Source of the DNA: Fasciola hepatica
Taxonomy: Eukaryota; Platyhelminthes; Trematoda; Plagiorchiida; Fasciolidae
Direction: 5' to 3'
Length of the DNA stretch: 64,000 nucleotides
Assembly: GCA_948099385.1 (NCBI GenBank)
Contig: CANUEZ040000196.1
Location: 5,253,001 to 5,317,000 of the forward strand
The position numbers and the translations under genes are program-made. The notes under the pieces are model-generated. The model was not told where the DNA came from, made no database searches, and saw nothing but the letters and a program-made list of their open reading frames with translations. Below, one piece after another: positions 23,487-36,611 of this stretch. Within the stretch, counting starts at the first letter, position 1; every line of letters begins with the position of its first letter.

Positions 23487-24332
23487 TTGTGGTTTGGGTG
23501 TTCGACTGACAATCGTTCACCCCAACCCTTGTTCGTGTCTCCGAGTGGGTTCTGTCCATGTGCAATGCTCATGATTCCCTTAGCGGATCAAACAGCTGTA
23601 CAGTGCTTCCATCATTTTCAATGGTCAGTTCCGTGGTCAAGCTGCATGGAGAATCATATTATACAAATCTACTCTGCTACTGCTCTATTGCATTGTATGA
23701 GCAATCTGTGTGGATTGTTCATAAGGAAATACCTTGGTTTTATTTAGGCCCATAAATAGAGAAGTGATGGAACATAGGATTGGATCGGTGTGCGAGAATT
23801 TGGTTGTTACCGTTCAAAGCGAAAGCGAAAGCCGAAGCCAATTTGGGGATTGTGCTATATCATGTAGTGTATATGTTGAACAAAGCGTTGAGACCCATAT
23901 CGGATAGCCTTGTGGTTTGGGTGTTCGACTGACAATCGTTCACCCCAACCCTTGTTCGTGTCTCCGAGTGGGTTCTGTCCATGTGCAATGCTCATGATTC
24001 CCTTAGCGGATCAAACAGCTGTACAGTGCTTCCATCATTTTCAATGGTCAGTTCCGTGGTCAAGCTGCGTGGAGAATCATATTATACAAATCTACTCTGC
24101 TACTGCTCTATTGCATTGTATGAGCAATCTGTGTGGATTGTTCATAAGGAAATACCTTGGTTTTATTTAGGCCCATAAATAGAGAAGTGATGGAACATAG
24201 GATTGGATCGGTGTGCGAGAATTTGGTTGTTACCGTTCAAAGCGAAAGCGAAAGCCGAAGCCAATTTGGGGATTGTGCTATATCATGTAGTGTATATGTT
24301 GAACAAAGCGTTGAGACCCATATCGGATAGCC
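23487..24332 (+). repeat. Single-monomer tandem duplication, one substitution apart
   Basis: The two 423 bp units at 23487 and 23910 differ by one base that I can see: GCTGCATGG against GCTGCGTGG near 24068. Both, and the second half of the unit at 23064, carry the rare AAGGAAATACC, so three adjacent units share this mark. Confidence 0.9.
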
Positions 24333-25178
24333 TTGTGGTTTGGGTGTTCGACTGACAATCGTTCACCCCAACCCTTGTTCGTGTCTCCGAGTGGGCTCTG
24401 TCCATGTGCAATGCTCATGATTCCCTTAGCGGATCAAACAGCTGTACAGTGCTTCCATAATTTTCAATGGTCTGTTTTGTGGTCAAGCTGCATGGAGAAT
24501 CATATTATACAAATCTACTCTGCTACTGCTCTATTGCATTGTATGAGCAATCTGTGTGGATTGTTCATAAGAGAATGCCTTGGTTTTATTTAGGCCCATA
24601 AATAGAGAAGTGATGGAACATAGGATTGGATCGGTGTGCGAGAATTTGGTTGTTACCGTTCAAAGCGAAAGCGAAAGCCGAAGCCAATTTGGGGATTGTG
24701 CTATATCATGTATTTTATATGTTGAACAAAGCGTTGAGACCCATATCGGATAGCCTTGTGGTTTGGGTGTTCGACTGACAATCGTTCACCCCAACCCTTG
24801 TTCGTGTCTCCGAGTGGGCTCTGTCCATGTGCAATGCTCATGATTCCCTTAGCGGATCAAACAGCTGTACAGTGCTTCCATAATTTTCAATGGTCTGTTT
24901 TGTGGTCAAGCTGCATGGAGAATCATATTATACAAATCTACTCTGCTACTGCTCTATTGCATTGTATGAGCAATCTGTGTGGATTGTTCATAAGAGAATG
25001 CCTTGGTTTTATTTAGGCCCATAAATAGAGAAGTGATGGAACATAGGATTGGATCGGTGTGCGAGAATTTGGTTGTTACCGTTCAAAGCGAAAGCGAAAG
25101 CCGAAGCCAATTTGGGGATTGTGCTATATCATGTATTTTATATGTTGAACAAAGCGTTGAGACCCATATCGGATAGCC
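24333..25178 (+). repeat. Two identical adjacent monomers
   Basis: Units 24333-24755 and 24756-25178 read the same base for base by eye. This is the clearest single-monomer duplication in the window and implies either very recent duplication or conversion. Confidence 0.9.
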
Positions 25179-27981
25179 TTGTGGTTTGGGTGTTCGACTG
25201 ACATTCGTTCACCCCAACCCTTGTTCGTGTCTCCGAGTGGGATCTGTCCATGTGCAATGCTCATGATTCCCTTAGTGGATCAAACAGCTGTACAGTGCTT
25301 CCATAATTTTCAATGGTCAGTTCATTGTTCAAGCTGCATGGAGAATCATATTATACAAATCTACTCTGCTACTGCTCTATTGCATTGTATGAGCAATCTG
25401 TGTGGATTGTTCATAAGAGAATGCCTTGGTTTTATTTAGGCCCATAAATAGAGAAGTGATGGAACATAGGATTGGATCGGTGTGCGAGAATTTGGTTGTT
25501 ACCGTTCAAAGCGAAAGCGAAAGCCGAAGCCAATTTGGGGATTGTGCTATATCATGTAGTGTATATGTTGAACAAAGCGTTGAGATCCATATCGGATAGC
25601 CTTGTGGTTTGGGTGTTCGACTGACAATCGTTCACCCCAACCCTTGTTCGTGTCTCCGAGTGGGCTCTGTCCATGTGCAATGCTCATGATTCCCTTAGCG
25701 GATCAAACAGCTGTACAGTGCTTCCATAATTTTCAATGGTCAGTTCATTGTTCAAGCTGCATGGAGAATCATATTATACAAATCTACTCTGCTACTGCTC
25801 TATTGCATTGTATGAGCAATCTCTGTGGATTGTTCATAAGAGAATGCCTTGGTTTTTATTTAGGCCCATAAATAGAGAAGTGATGAAACATAGGATTGGA
25901 TCGGTGTGCGAGAATTTGATTGTTACCGTTCAAAGCGGAAACGAAAGCCGAAGCCAATTTGGGGATTGTGCTATATCATGTATTTTATATGTTGAACAAA
26001 GCATTGAGACCCATATGGGATAGCCTTGTGGTTTGGGTGTTCGACTGACAATCGTTCACCCCAACCCTTGTTCGTGTCTCCGAGTGGGCTCTGTCCATGT
26101 GCAATGCTCATGATTCCCTTAGCGGATCAAACAGCTGTACAGTGCTTCCATCATTTTCAATGGTCTGTTTTGTGGTCAAGCTGCATGGAGAATCATATTA
26201 TACAAATCTACTCTGCTACTGCTCTATTGCATTGTATGAGCAATCTGTGTGGATTGTTCATAAGGGAATGCCTTGGTTTTTATTTAGGCCCATAAATAGA
26301 GAAGTGATGAAACATAGGATTGGATCGGTGTGCGAGAATTTGGTTGTTACCGTTCAAAGCGAAAGCGAAAGCCGAAGCCAATTTGGGGATTGTGCTATAT
26401 CATGTAGTGTATATGTTGAATAAAGCGTTGAGACCCATATCGCATAGCCTTGTGGTTTGGGTGTTCGACTGACATTCGTTCACCCCAACCCTTGTTCGTG
26501 TCCCCGTGTGCGAGCTCTGTCCATGTGCAATGCTCATGATTCCCTTAGCGGATCAAACAGCTGTACAGTGCTTCCATAATTTTCAATGGTCAGTTCATTG
26601 TTCAAGCTGCATGGAGAATCATATTATACAAATCTACTCTGCTACTGCTCTATTGCATTGTATGAGCAATCTGTGTGGATTGTTCATAAGGGAATGCCTT
26701 GGTTTTATTTAGGCCCATAAATAGAGAAGTGATGGAACATAGGATTGGATCGGTGTGCGAGAATTTGGTTGTTACTGTTCAAAGCGAAAGCGAAAGCCGA
26801 AGCCAATTTGGGGATTGTGCTATATCATGTAGTGTATATGTTGAACAAAGCGTTGAGACCCATATCGGATAGCCTTGTGGTTTGGGTGTTCGACTGACAA
26901 TCGTTCACCCCAACCCTTGTTCGTGTCTCCGAGTGGGCTCTGTCCATGTGCAATGCTCATGATTCCCTTAGTGGATCAAACAGCTGTACAGTGCTTCCAT
27001 CATTTTCAATGGTCTGTTTTGTGGTCAAGCTGCATGGAGAATCATATTATACAAATCTACTCTGCTACTGCTCTATTGCATTGTATGAGCAATCTGTGTG
27101 GATTGTTCATAAGAGAATGCCTTGGTTTTATTTAGGCCCATAAATAGAGAAGTGATGGAACATAGGATTGGATCGGTGTGCGAGAATTTGGTTGTTACCG
27201 TTCAAAGCGAAAGCGAAAGCCGAAGCCAATTTGGGGATTGTGCTATATCATGTATTGTATATGTTGAACAAAGCGTTGAGACCCATATCGGATAGCCTTG
27301 TGGTTTGGGTGTTCGACTGACATTCGTTCACCCCAACCCTTGTTCGTGTCTCCGAGTGGGCTCTGTCCATGTGCAATGCTCATGATTCCCTTAGCGGATC
27401 AAACAGCTGTACAGTGCTTCCATAATTTTCAATGGTCTGTTTTGTGGTCAAGCTGCATGGAGAATCATATTATACAAATCTACTCTGCTACTGCTCTATT
27501 GCATTGTATGAGCAATCTGTGTGGATTGTTCATAAGAGAATGCCTTGGTTTTTATTTAGGCCCATAAATAGAGAAGTGATGGAACATAGGATTGGATCGG
27601 TGTGCGAGAATTTGGTTGTTACCGTTCAAAGCGAAAGCGAAAGCCGAAGCCAATTTGGGGATTGTGCTATATCATGTATTTTATATGTTGAACAAAGCGT
27701 TGAGACCCATATCGGATAGCCTTGTGGTTTGGGTGTTCGACTGACATTCGTTCACCCCAACCCTTGTTCGTGTCTCCGAGTGGGCTCTGTCCATGTGCAA
27801 TGCTCATGATTCCCTTAGCGGATCAAACAGCTGTACAGTGCTTCCATAATTTTCAATGGTCAGTTCAGTGTCCAAGCTGCATGGAGAATCATATTATACA
27901 AATCTACTCTGCTACTGCTCTATTGCATTGTATGAGCAATCTGTGTGGATTGTTCATAAGAGAATGCCTTGGTTTTTATTT
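25179..27981 (+). repeat. Monomers without clear higher-order period
   Basis: Units start at 25179, 25602, 26026, 26450, 26875, 27298 and 27722. The pair 25602/26026 resembles 17556/17980. The unit at 26450 is the leftmost +2 bp variant, about 15 kb from the next one. Confidence 0.82.
26450..26874 (+). repeat. 425 bp monomer with +2 bp GAGCTC patch (GTG subtype)
   Basis: CCCCGTGTGCGAGCTC replaces the usual CTCCGAGTGGGCTC, adding 2 bp and a GAGCTC site. This isolated copy lies outside the 41-54 kb cluster of such units. Confidence 0.93.
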
Positions 27982-29830
27982 AGGCCCATAAATAGAGAAG
28001 TGATGGAACATAGGATTGGATCGGTGTGCGAGAATTTGGTTGTTACCGTTCAAAGCGAAAGCGAAAGCCGAAGCCAATTTGGGGATTGTGCTATATCATG
28101 TATTGTATATGTTGAACAAAGCGTTGAGACCCATATCGCATAGCCTTGTGGTTTGGGTGTTCGACTGACATTCGTTCACCCCAACCCTTGTTCGTGTCTC
28201 CGAGTGGGCTCTGTCCATGTGCAATGCTCATGATTCCCTTAGCGGATCAAACAGCTGTACAGTGCTTCCATCATTTTCAATGGTCTGTTTTGTGGTCAAG
28301 CTGCATGGAGAATCATATTATACAAATCTACTCTGCTACTGCTCTATTGCATTGTATGAGCAATCTGTGTGGATTGTTCATAAGAGAATGCCTTGGTTTT
28401 ATTTAGGCCCATAAATAGAGAAGTGATGGAACATAGGATTGGATCGGTGTGCGAGAATTTGGTTGTTACCGTTCAAAGCGAAAGCGAAAGCCGAAGCCAA
28501 TTTGGGGATTGTGCTATATCATGTAGTGTATATGTTGAACAAAGCGTTGAGACCCATATCGGATAGCCTTGTGGTTTGGGTGTTCGACTGACATTCGTTC
28601 ACCCCAACCCTTGTTCGTGTCTCCGAGTGGGTTCTGTCCATGTGCAATGCTCATGATTCCCTTAGTGGATCAAACAGCTGTACAGTGCTTCCATAATTTT
28701 CAATGGTCAGTTCAGTGTTCAAGCTGCATGGAGAATCATATTATACAAATCTACTCTGCTACTGCTCTATTGCATTGTGTGAGCAATCTGTGTGGATTGT
28801 TCATAAGGGAATGCCTTGGTTTTACTTAGGCCCATAAATAGAGAAGTGATGGAACATAGGATTGGATCGGTGTGCGAGAATTTGGTTGTTACCGTTCAAA
28901 GCGAAAGCGAAAGCCGAAGCCAATTTGGGGATTGTGCTATATCATGTATTGTATATGTTGAACAAAGCGTTGAGACCCATATCGCATAGCCTTGTGGTTT
29001 GGGTGTTCGACTGACATTCGTTCACCCCAACCCTTGTTCGTGTCTCCGAGTGGGCTCTGTCCATGTGCAATGCTCATGATTCCCTTAGCGGATCAAACAG
29101 CTGTACAGTGCTTCCATCATTTTCAATGGTCTGTTTTGTGGTCAAGCTGCATGGAGAATCATATTATACAAATCTACTCTGCTACTGCTCTATTGCATTG
29201 TATGAGCAATCTGTGTGGATTGTTCATAAGAGAATGCCTTGGTTTTATTTAGGCCCATAAATAGAGAAGTGATGGAACATAGGATTGGATCGGTGTGCGA
29301 GAATTTGGTTGTTACCGTTCAAAGCGAAAGCGAAAGCCGAAGCCAATTTGGGGATTGTGCTATATCATGTAGTGTATATGTTGAACAAAGCGTTGAGACC
29401 CATATCGGATAGCCTTGTGGTTTGGGTGTTCGACTGACATTCGTTCACCCCAACCCTTGTTCGTGTCTCCGAGTGGGTTCTGTCCATGTGCAATGCTCAT
29501 GATTCCCTTAGTGGATCAAACAGCTGTACAGTGCTTCCATAATTTTCAATGGTCAGTTCAGTGTTCAAGCTGCATGGAGAATCATATTATACAAATCTAC
29601 TCTGCTACTGCTCTATTGCATTGTATGAGCAATCTGTGTGGATTGTTCATAAGGGAATGCCTTGGTTTTACTTAGGCCCATAAATAGAGAAGTGATGGAA
29701 CATAGGATTGGATCGGTGTGCGAGAATTTGGTTGTTACCGTTCAAAGCGAAAGCGAAAGCCGAAGCCAATTTGGGGATTGTGCTATATCATGTATTGTAT
29801 ATGTTGAACAAAGCGTTGAGACCCATATCG
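27982..29830 (+). repeat. Dimer duplication, 846 bp period
   Basis: Units 28146 and 28569 recur at 28992 and 29415. From 27982 to 28984 I see one difference at offset 846, GTGTGAGC near 28777 against GTATGAGC. Both copies keep CATATCGCATAG at the dimer start. Confidence 0.88.
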
Positions 29831-29837
29831 GATAGCC

Positions 29838-31532
29838 TTGTGGTTTGGGTGTTCGACTGACATTCGTTCACCCCAACCCTTGTTCGTGTCTTCGAGTGGG
29901 ATCTGTCCATGTGCAATGCTCATGATTCCCTTAGCGGATCAAACAGCTGTACAGTGCTTCCATAATTTTCAATGGTCTGTTTTGTGGTCAAGCTGCATGG
30001 AGAATCATATTATACAAATCTACTCTGCTACTGCTCTATTGCATTGTATGAGCATTCTGTGTGGATTGTTCATAAGGGAATGCCTTGGTTTTTATTTAGG
30101 CCCATAATTAGAGAAGTGATGGAACATAGGATTGGATCGGTGTGCGAGAATTTGGTTGTTACCGTTCAAAGCGAAAGCGAAAGCCGAAGCCAATTTGGGG
30201 ATTGTGCTATATCATGTATTGTATATGTTGAACAAAGCGTTGAGACCCATATCGGGTAGCCTTGTGGTTTGGTTGTTCGACTGACATTCGTTCACCCCAA
30301 CCCTTGTTCGTGTCTCCGAGTGGGCTCTGTCCATGTGCAATGCTCATGATTCCCTTAGCGGATCAAACAGCTGTACAGTGCTTCCATAATTTTCAATGGT
30401 CTGTTTTGTGGTCAAGCTGCATGGAGAATCATATTATACAAATCTACTCTGCTACTGCTCTATTGCATTGTATGAGCAATCTGTGTGGATTGTTCATAAG
30501 AGAATGCCTTGGTTTTTATTTAGGCCCATAAATAGAGAAGTGATGGAACATAGGATTGGATCGGTGTGCGAGAATTTGGTTGTTACCGTTCAAAGCGAAA
30601 GCGAAAGCCGAAGCCAATTTGGGGATTGTGCTATATCATGTATTGTATATGTTGAACAAAGCGTTGAGACCCATATCGGATAGCCTTGTGGTTTGGGTGT
30701 TCGACTGACATTCGTTCACCCCAACCCTTGTTCGTGTCTCCGAGTGGGATCTGTCCATGTGCAATGCTCATGATTCCCTTAGCGGATCAAACAGCTGTAC
30801 AGTGCTTCCATAATTTTCAATGGTCAGTTCATTGTTCAAGCTGCATGGAGAATCATATTATACAAATCTACTCTGCTACTGCTCTATTGCATTGTATGAG
30901 CATTCTGTGTGGATTGTTCATAAGGGAATGCCTTGGTTTTTATTTAGGCCCATAATTAGAGAAGTGATGGAACATAGGATTGGATCGGTGTGCGAGAATT
31001 TGGTTGTTACCGTTCAAAGCGAAAGCGAAAGCCGAAGCCAATTTGGGGATTGTGCTATATCATGTATTGTATATGTTGAACAAAGCGTTGAGACCCATAT
31101 CGCATAGCCTTGTGGTTTGGGTGTTCGACTGACATTCGTTCACCCCAACCCTTGTTCGTGTCTCCGAGTGGGCTCTGTCCATGTGCAATGCTCATGATTC
31201 CCTTAGCGGATCAAACAGCTGTACAGTGCTTCCATAATTTTCAATGGTCTGTTTTGTGGTCAAGCTGCATGGAGAATCATATTATACAAATCTACTCTGC
31301 TACTGCTCTATTGCATTGTATGAGCAATCTGTGTGGATTGTTCATAAGGGAATGCCTTGGTTTTATTTAGGCCCATAAAAAGAGAAGTGATGGAACATAG
31401 GATTGGATCGGTGTGCGAGAATTTGGTTGTTACCGTTCAAAGCGAAAGCGAAAGCCGAAGCCAATTTGGGGATTGTGCTATATCATGTATTGTATATGTT
31501 GAACAAAGCGTTGAGACCCATATCGGATAGCC
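29838..31532 (+). repeat. Dimer higher-order repeat, 848 bp period
   Basis: Units 29838 and 30686 share GTGGGATCTGTCC, GAGCATTCTGTG and CATAATTAGAG. Units 30262 and 31110 follow them. The cassettes of 29838 and 30686 differ (TCTGTTTTGTGG against TCAGTTCATTGT), which indicates exchange after duplication. Confidence 0.8.
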
Positions 31533-33219
31533 TTGTGGTTTGGGTGTTCGACTGACATTCGTTCATCCCAACCCTTGTTCGTGTCTCCGAATGGGCTCTG
31601 TCCATGTGCAATGCTCATGATTCCCTTAGCGGATCAAACAGCTGTACAGTGCTTCCATAATTTTCAATGGTCAGTTCATTGGTCAAGCTGCATGGAGAAT
31701 CATATTATACAAATCTACTCTGCTACTGCTCTATTGCATTGTATGAGCAATCTGTGTGGATTGTTCATAAGGGAATGCCTTGGTTTTTATTTAGGCCCAT
31801 AATTAGAGAAGTGATGGAACATAGGATTGGATCGGTGTGCGAGAATTTGGTTGTTACCGTTCAAAGCGAAAGCGAAAGCCGAAGCCAATTTGGGGATTGT
31901 GCTATATCATGTATTGTATATGTTGAACAAAGCGTTGAGACCCATATCGCATAGCCTTGTGGTTTGGGTGTTCGACTGACATTCGTTCACCCCAACCCTT
32001 GTTCGTGTCTCCGAGTGGGCTCTGTCCATGTGCAATGCTCATGATTCCCTTAGCGGATCAAACAGCTGTACAGTGCTTCCATAATTTTCAATGGTCAGTT
32101 TCGTGGTCAAGCTGCATGGAGAATCATATTATACAAATCTACTCTGCTACTGCTCTATTGCATTGTATGAGCAATCTGTGTGGATTGTTCATAAGAGAAT
32201 GCCTTGGTTTTATTTAGGCCCATAAATAGAGAATTGATGGAACATAGGATTGGATCGGTGTGCGAAAATTTGGTTGTTACCGTTCAAAGCGAAAGCGAAA
32301 GCCGAAGCCAATTTGGGGATTGTGCTATATCATGTATTGTATATGTTGAACAAAGCGTTGAGACCCATATCGGATAGCCTTGTGGTTTGGGTGTTCGACT
32401 GACAATCGTTCACCCCAACCCTTGTTCGTGTCTCCGAGTGGGCTCTGTCCATGTGCAATGCTCATGATTCCCTTAGTGGATCAAACAGCTGTACAGTGCT
32501 TCCATAATTTTCAATGGTCAGTTCATTGTTCAAGCTGCATGGAGAATCATATTATACAAATCTACTCTGCTACTGCTCTATTGCATTGTATGAGCAATCT
32601 GTGTGGATTGTTCATAAGAGAATGCCTTGGTTTTATTTAGGCCCATAAATAGAGAAGTGATGGAACATAGGATTGGATCGGTGTGCGAGAATTTGGTTGT
32701 TACCGTTCAAAGCGAAAGCGAAAGCCGAAGCCAATTTGGGGATTGTGCTATATCATGTATTGTATATGTTGAACAAAGCGTTGAGACCCATATCGGATAG
32801 CCTTGTGGTTTGGGTGTTCGACTGACATTCGTTCACCCCAACCCTTGTTCGTGTCTCCGAGTGGGCTCTGTCCATGTGCAATGCTCATGATTCCCTTAGC
32901 GGATCAAACAGCTGTACAGTGCTTCCATCATTTTCAATGGTCAGTTCAGTGTTCAAGCTGCATGAAGAATCATATTATACAAATCTACTCTGCTACTGCT
33001 CTATTGCATTGTATGAGCAATCTGTGTGGATTGTTCATAAGAGAATGCCTTGGTTTTATTTAGGCCCATAAATAGAGAAGTGATGGAACATAGGATTGGA
33101 TCGGTGTGCGAGAATTTGGTTGTTACCGTTCAAAGCGAAAGCGAAAGCCGAAGCCAATTTGGGGATTGTGCTATATCATGTAGTGTATATGTTGAACAAA
33201 GCGTTGAGACCCATATCGG
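31533..33219 (+). repeat. Monomers without clear higher-order period, including a hybrid cassette
   Basis: Units start at 31533, 31957, 32380 and 32803. The unit at 31533 carries TCAGTTCATTGGTCAAG, a combination of two common cassette forms. CATAATTAGAG near 31799 links it to the dimer on its left. Confidence 0.82.
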
Positions 33220-36200
33220 ATAGCCTTGTGGTTTGGGTGTTCGACTGACATTCGTTCACCCCAACCCTTGTTCGTGTCTCCGAGTGGGCTCTGTCCATGT
33301 GCAATGCTCATGATTCCCTTAGCGGATCAAACAGCTGTACAGTGCTTCCATAATTTTCAATGGTCTGTTTTGTGGTCAAGCTGCATGGAGAATCATATTA
33401 TACAAATCTACTCTGCTACTGCTCTATTGCATTGTATGAGCAATCTGTGTGGATTGTTCATAAGAGAATGCCTTGGTTTTATTTAGGCCCATAAATAGAG
33501 AAGTGATGGAACATAGGATTGGATCGGTGTGCGAGAATTTGGTTGTTACCGTTCAAAGCGAAAGCGAAAGCCGAAGCCAATTTGGGGATTGTGCTATATC
33601 ATGTATTGTATATGTTGAACAAAGCGTTGAGACCCATATCGGATAGCCTTGTTGTTTGGGTGTTCGACTGACATTCGTTCACCCCAACCCTTGTTCGTGT
33701 CTCCGAGTGGGCTCTGTCCATGTGCAATGCTCATGATTCCCTTAGTGGATCAAACAGCTGTACAGTGCTTCCATAATTTTCAATGGTCTGTTTTGTGGTC
33801 AAGCTGCATGGAGAATCATATTATACAAATCTACTCTGCTACTGCTCTATTGCATTGTATGAGCAATCTGTGTGGATTGTTCATAAGGGAATGCCTTGGT
33901 TTTTATTTAGGCCCATAAATAGAGAAGTGATGGAACATAGGATTGGATCGGTGTGCGAAAATTTGGTTGTTACCGTTCAAAGCGAAAGCGAAAGCCGAAG
34001 CCAATTTGGGGATTGTGCTATATCATGTATTGTATATGTTGAACAAAGCGTTGAGACCCATATCGGATAGCCTTGTGGTTTGGGTGTTCGACTGACAATC
34101 GTTCACCCCAACCCTTGTTCGTGTCTCCGAGTGGGCTCTGTCCATGTGCAATGCTCATGATTCCCTTAGTGGATCAAACAGCTGTACAGTGCTTCCATAA
34201 TTTTCAATGGTCAGTTCATTGTTCAAGCTGCATGGAGAATCATATTATACAAATCTACTCTGCTACTGCTCTATTGCATTGTATGAGCATTCTGTGTGGA
34301 TTGTTCATAAGAGAATGCCTTGGTTTTATTTATTCCCATAAATAGAGAAGTGATGGAACATAGGATTGGATCGGTGTGCGAGAATTTGGTTGTTACCGTT
34401 CAAAGCGAAAGCGAAAGCCGAAGCCAATTTGGGGATTGTGCTTTATCATGTAGTGTATATGTTGAACAAAGCGTTGAGACCCATATCGGATAGCCTTGTG
34501 GTTTGGGTGTTCGACTGACATTCGTTCACCCCAACCCTTGTTCGTGTCTCCGAGTGGGCTCTGTCCATGTGCAATGCTCATGATTCCCTTAGCGGATCAA
34601 ACAGCTGTACAGTGCTTCCATCATTTTCAATGGTCAGTTCAGTGTTCAAGCTGCATGGAGAATCATATTATACAAATCTACTCTGCTACTGCTCTATTGC
34701 ATTGTATGAGCAATCTGTGTGGATTGTTCATAAGAGAATGCCTTGGTTTTATTTAGGCCCATAAATAGAGAAGTGATGGAACATAGGATTGGATCGGTGT
34801 GCGAGAATTTGGTTGTTACCGTTCAAAGCGAAAGCGAAAGCCGAAGCCAATTTGGGGATTGTGCTATATCATGTAGTGTATATGTTGAACAAAGCGTTGA
34901 GACCCATATCGCATAGCCTTGTGGTTTGGGTGTTCGACTGACATTCGTTCACCCCAACCCTTGTTCGTGTCTCCGAGTGGGCTCTGTCCATGTGCAATGC
35001 TCATGATTCCCTTAGCGGATCAAACAGCTGTACAGTGCTTCCATAATTTTCAATGGTCTGTTTTGTGGTCAAGCTGCATGGAGAATCATATTATACAAAT
35101 CTACTCTGCTACTGCTCTATTGCATTGTATGAGCAATCTGTGTGGATTGTTCATAAGAGAATGCCTTGGTTTTATTTAGGCCCATAAATAGAGAAGTGAT
35201 GGAACATAGGATTGGATCGGTGTGCGAGAATTTGGTTGTTACCGTTCAAAGCGAAAGCGAAAGCCGAAGCCAATTTGGGGATTGTGCTATATCATGTATT
35301 GTATATGTTGAACAAAGCGTTGAGACCCATATCGGATAGCCTTGTTGTTTGGGTGTTCGACTGACATTCGTTCACCCCAACCCTTGTTCGTGTCTCCGAG
35401 TGGGCTCTGTCCATGTGCAATGCTCATGATTCCCTTAGTGGATCAAACAGCTGTACAGTGCTTCCATAATTTTCAATGGTCTGTTTTGTGGTCAAGCTGC
35501 ATGGAGAATCATATTATACAAATCTACTCTGCTACTGCTCTATTGCATTGTATGAGCAATCTGTGTGGATTGTTCATAAGGGAATGCCTTGGTTTTTATT
35601 TAGGCCCATAAATAGAGAAGTGATGGAACATAGGATTGGATCGGTGTGCGAAAATTTGGTTGTTACCGTTCAAAGCGAAAGCGAAAGCCGAAGCCAATTT
35701 GGGGATTGTGCTATATCATGTATTGTATATGTTGAACAAAGCGTTGAGACCCATATCGGATAGCCTTGTGGTTTGGGTGTTCGACTGACAATCGTTCACC
35801 CCAACCCTTGTTCGTGTCTCCGAGTGGGCTCTGTCCATGTGCAATGCTCATGATTCCCTTAGTGGATCAAACAGCTGTACAGTGCTTCCATAATTTTCAA
35901 TGGTCAGTTCATTGTTCAAGCTGCATGGAGAATCATATTATACAAATCTACTCTGCTACTGCTCTATTGCATTGTATGAGCATTCTGTGTGGATTGTTCA
36001 TAAGAGAATGCCTTGGTTTTATTTATTCCCATAAATAGAGAAGTGATGGAACATAGGATTGGATCGGTGTGCGAGAATTTGGTTGTTACCGTTCAAAGCG
36101 AAAGCGAAAGCCGAAGCCAATTTGGGGATTGTGCTTTATCATGTAGTGTATATGTTGAACAAAGCGTTGAGACCCATATCGGATAGCCTTGTGGTTTGGG

Positions 36201-36604
36201 TGTTCGACTGACATTCGTTCACCCCAACCCTTGTTCGTGTCTCCGAGTGGGCTCTGTCCATGTGCAATGCTCATGATTCCCTTAGCGGATCAAACAGCTG
36301 TACAGTGCTTCCATCATTTTCAATGGTCAGTTCAGTGTTCAAGCTGCATGGAGAATCATATTATACAAATCTACTCTGCTACTGCTCTATTGCATTGTAT
36401 GAGCAATCTGTGTGGATTGTTCATAAGAGAATGCCTTGGTTTTATTTAGGCCCATAAATAGAGAAGTGATGGAACATAGGATTGGATCGGTGTGCGAGAA
36501 TTTGGTTGTTACCGTTCAAAGCGAAAGCGAAAGCCGAAGCCAATTTGGGGATTGTGCTATATCATGTAGTGTATATGTTGAACAAAGCGTTGAGACCCAT
36601 ATCG
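33220..36604 (+). repeat. Exact tetramer duplication, 1693 bp period
   Basis: Four units starting at 33226, 33649, 34073 and 34496 recur at 34919, 35342, 35766 and 36189. Sequence x equals x+1693 from 33220 to 34911, with no difference found by eye. Shared rare marks are GTTGTTTGG, GCGAAAATTTGG, GAGCATTCTG, TTTATTCCCATAA and GTGCTTTATCATG. A single substitution (CGCATAG against CGGATAG) bounds the identity on each side. Confidence 0.92.
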
Positions 36605-36611
36605 GATAGCC

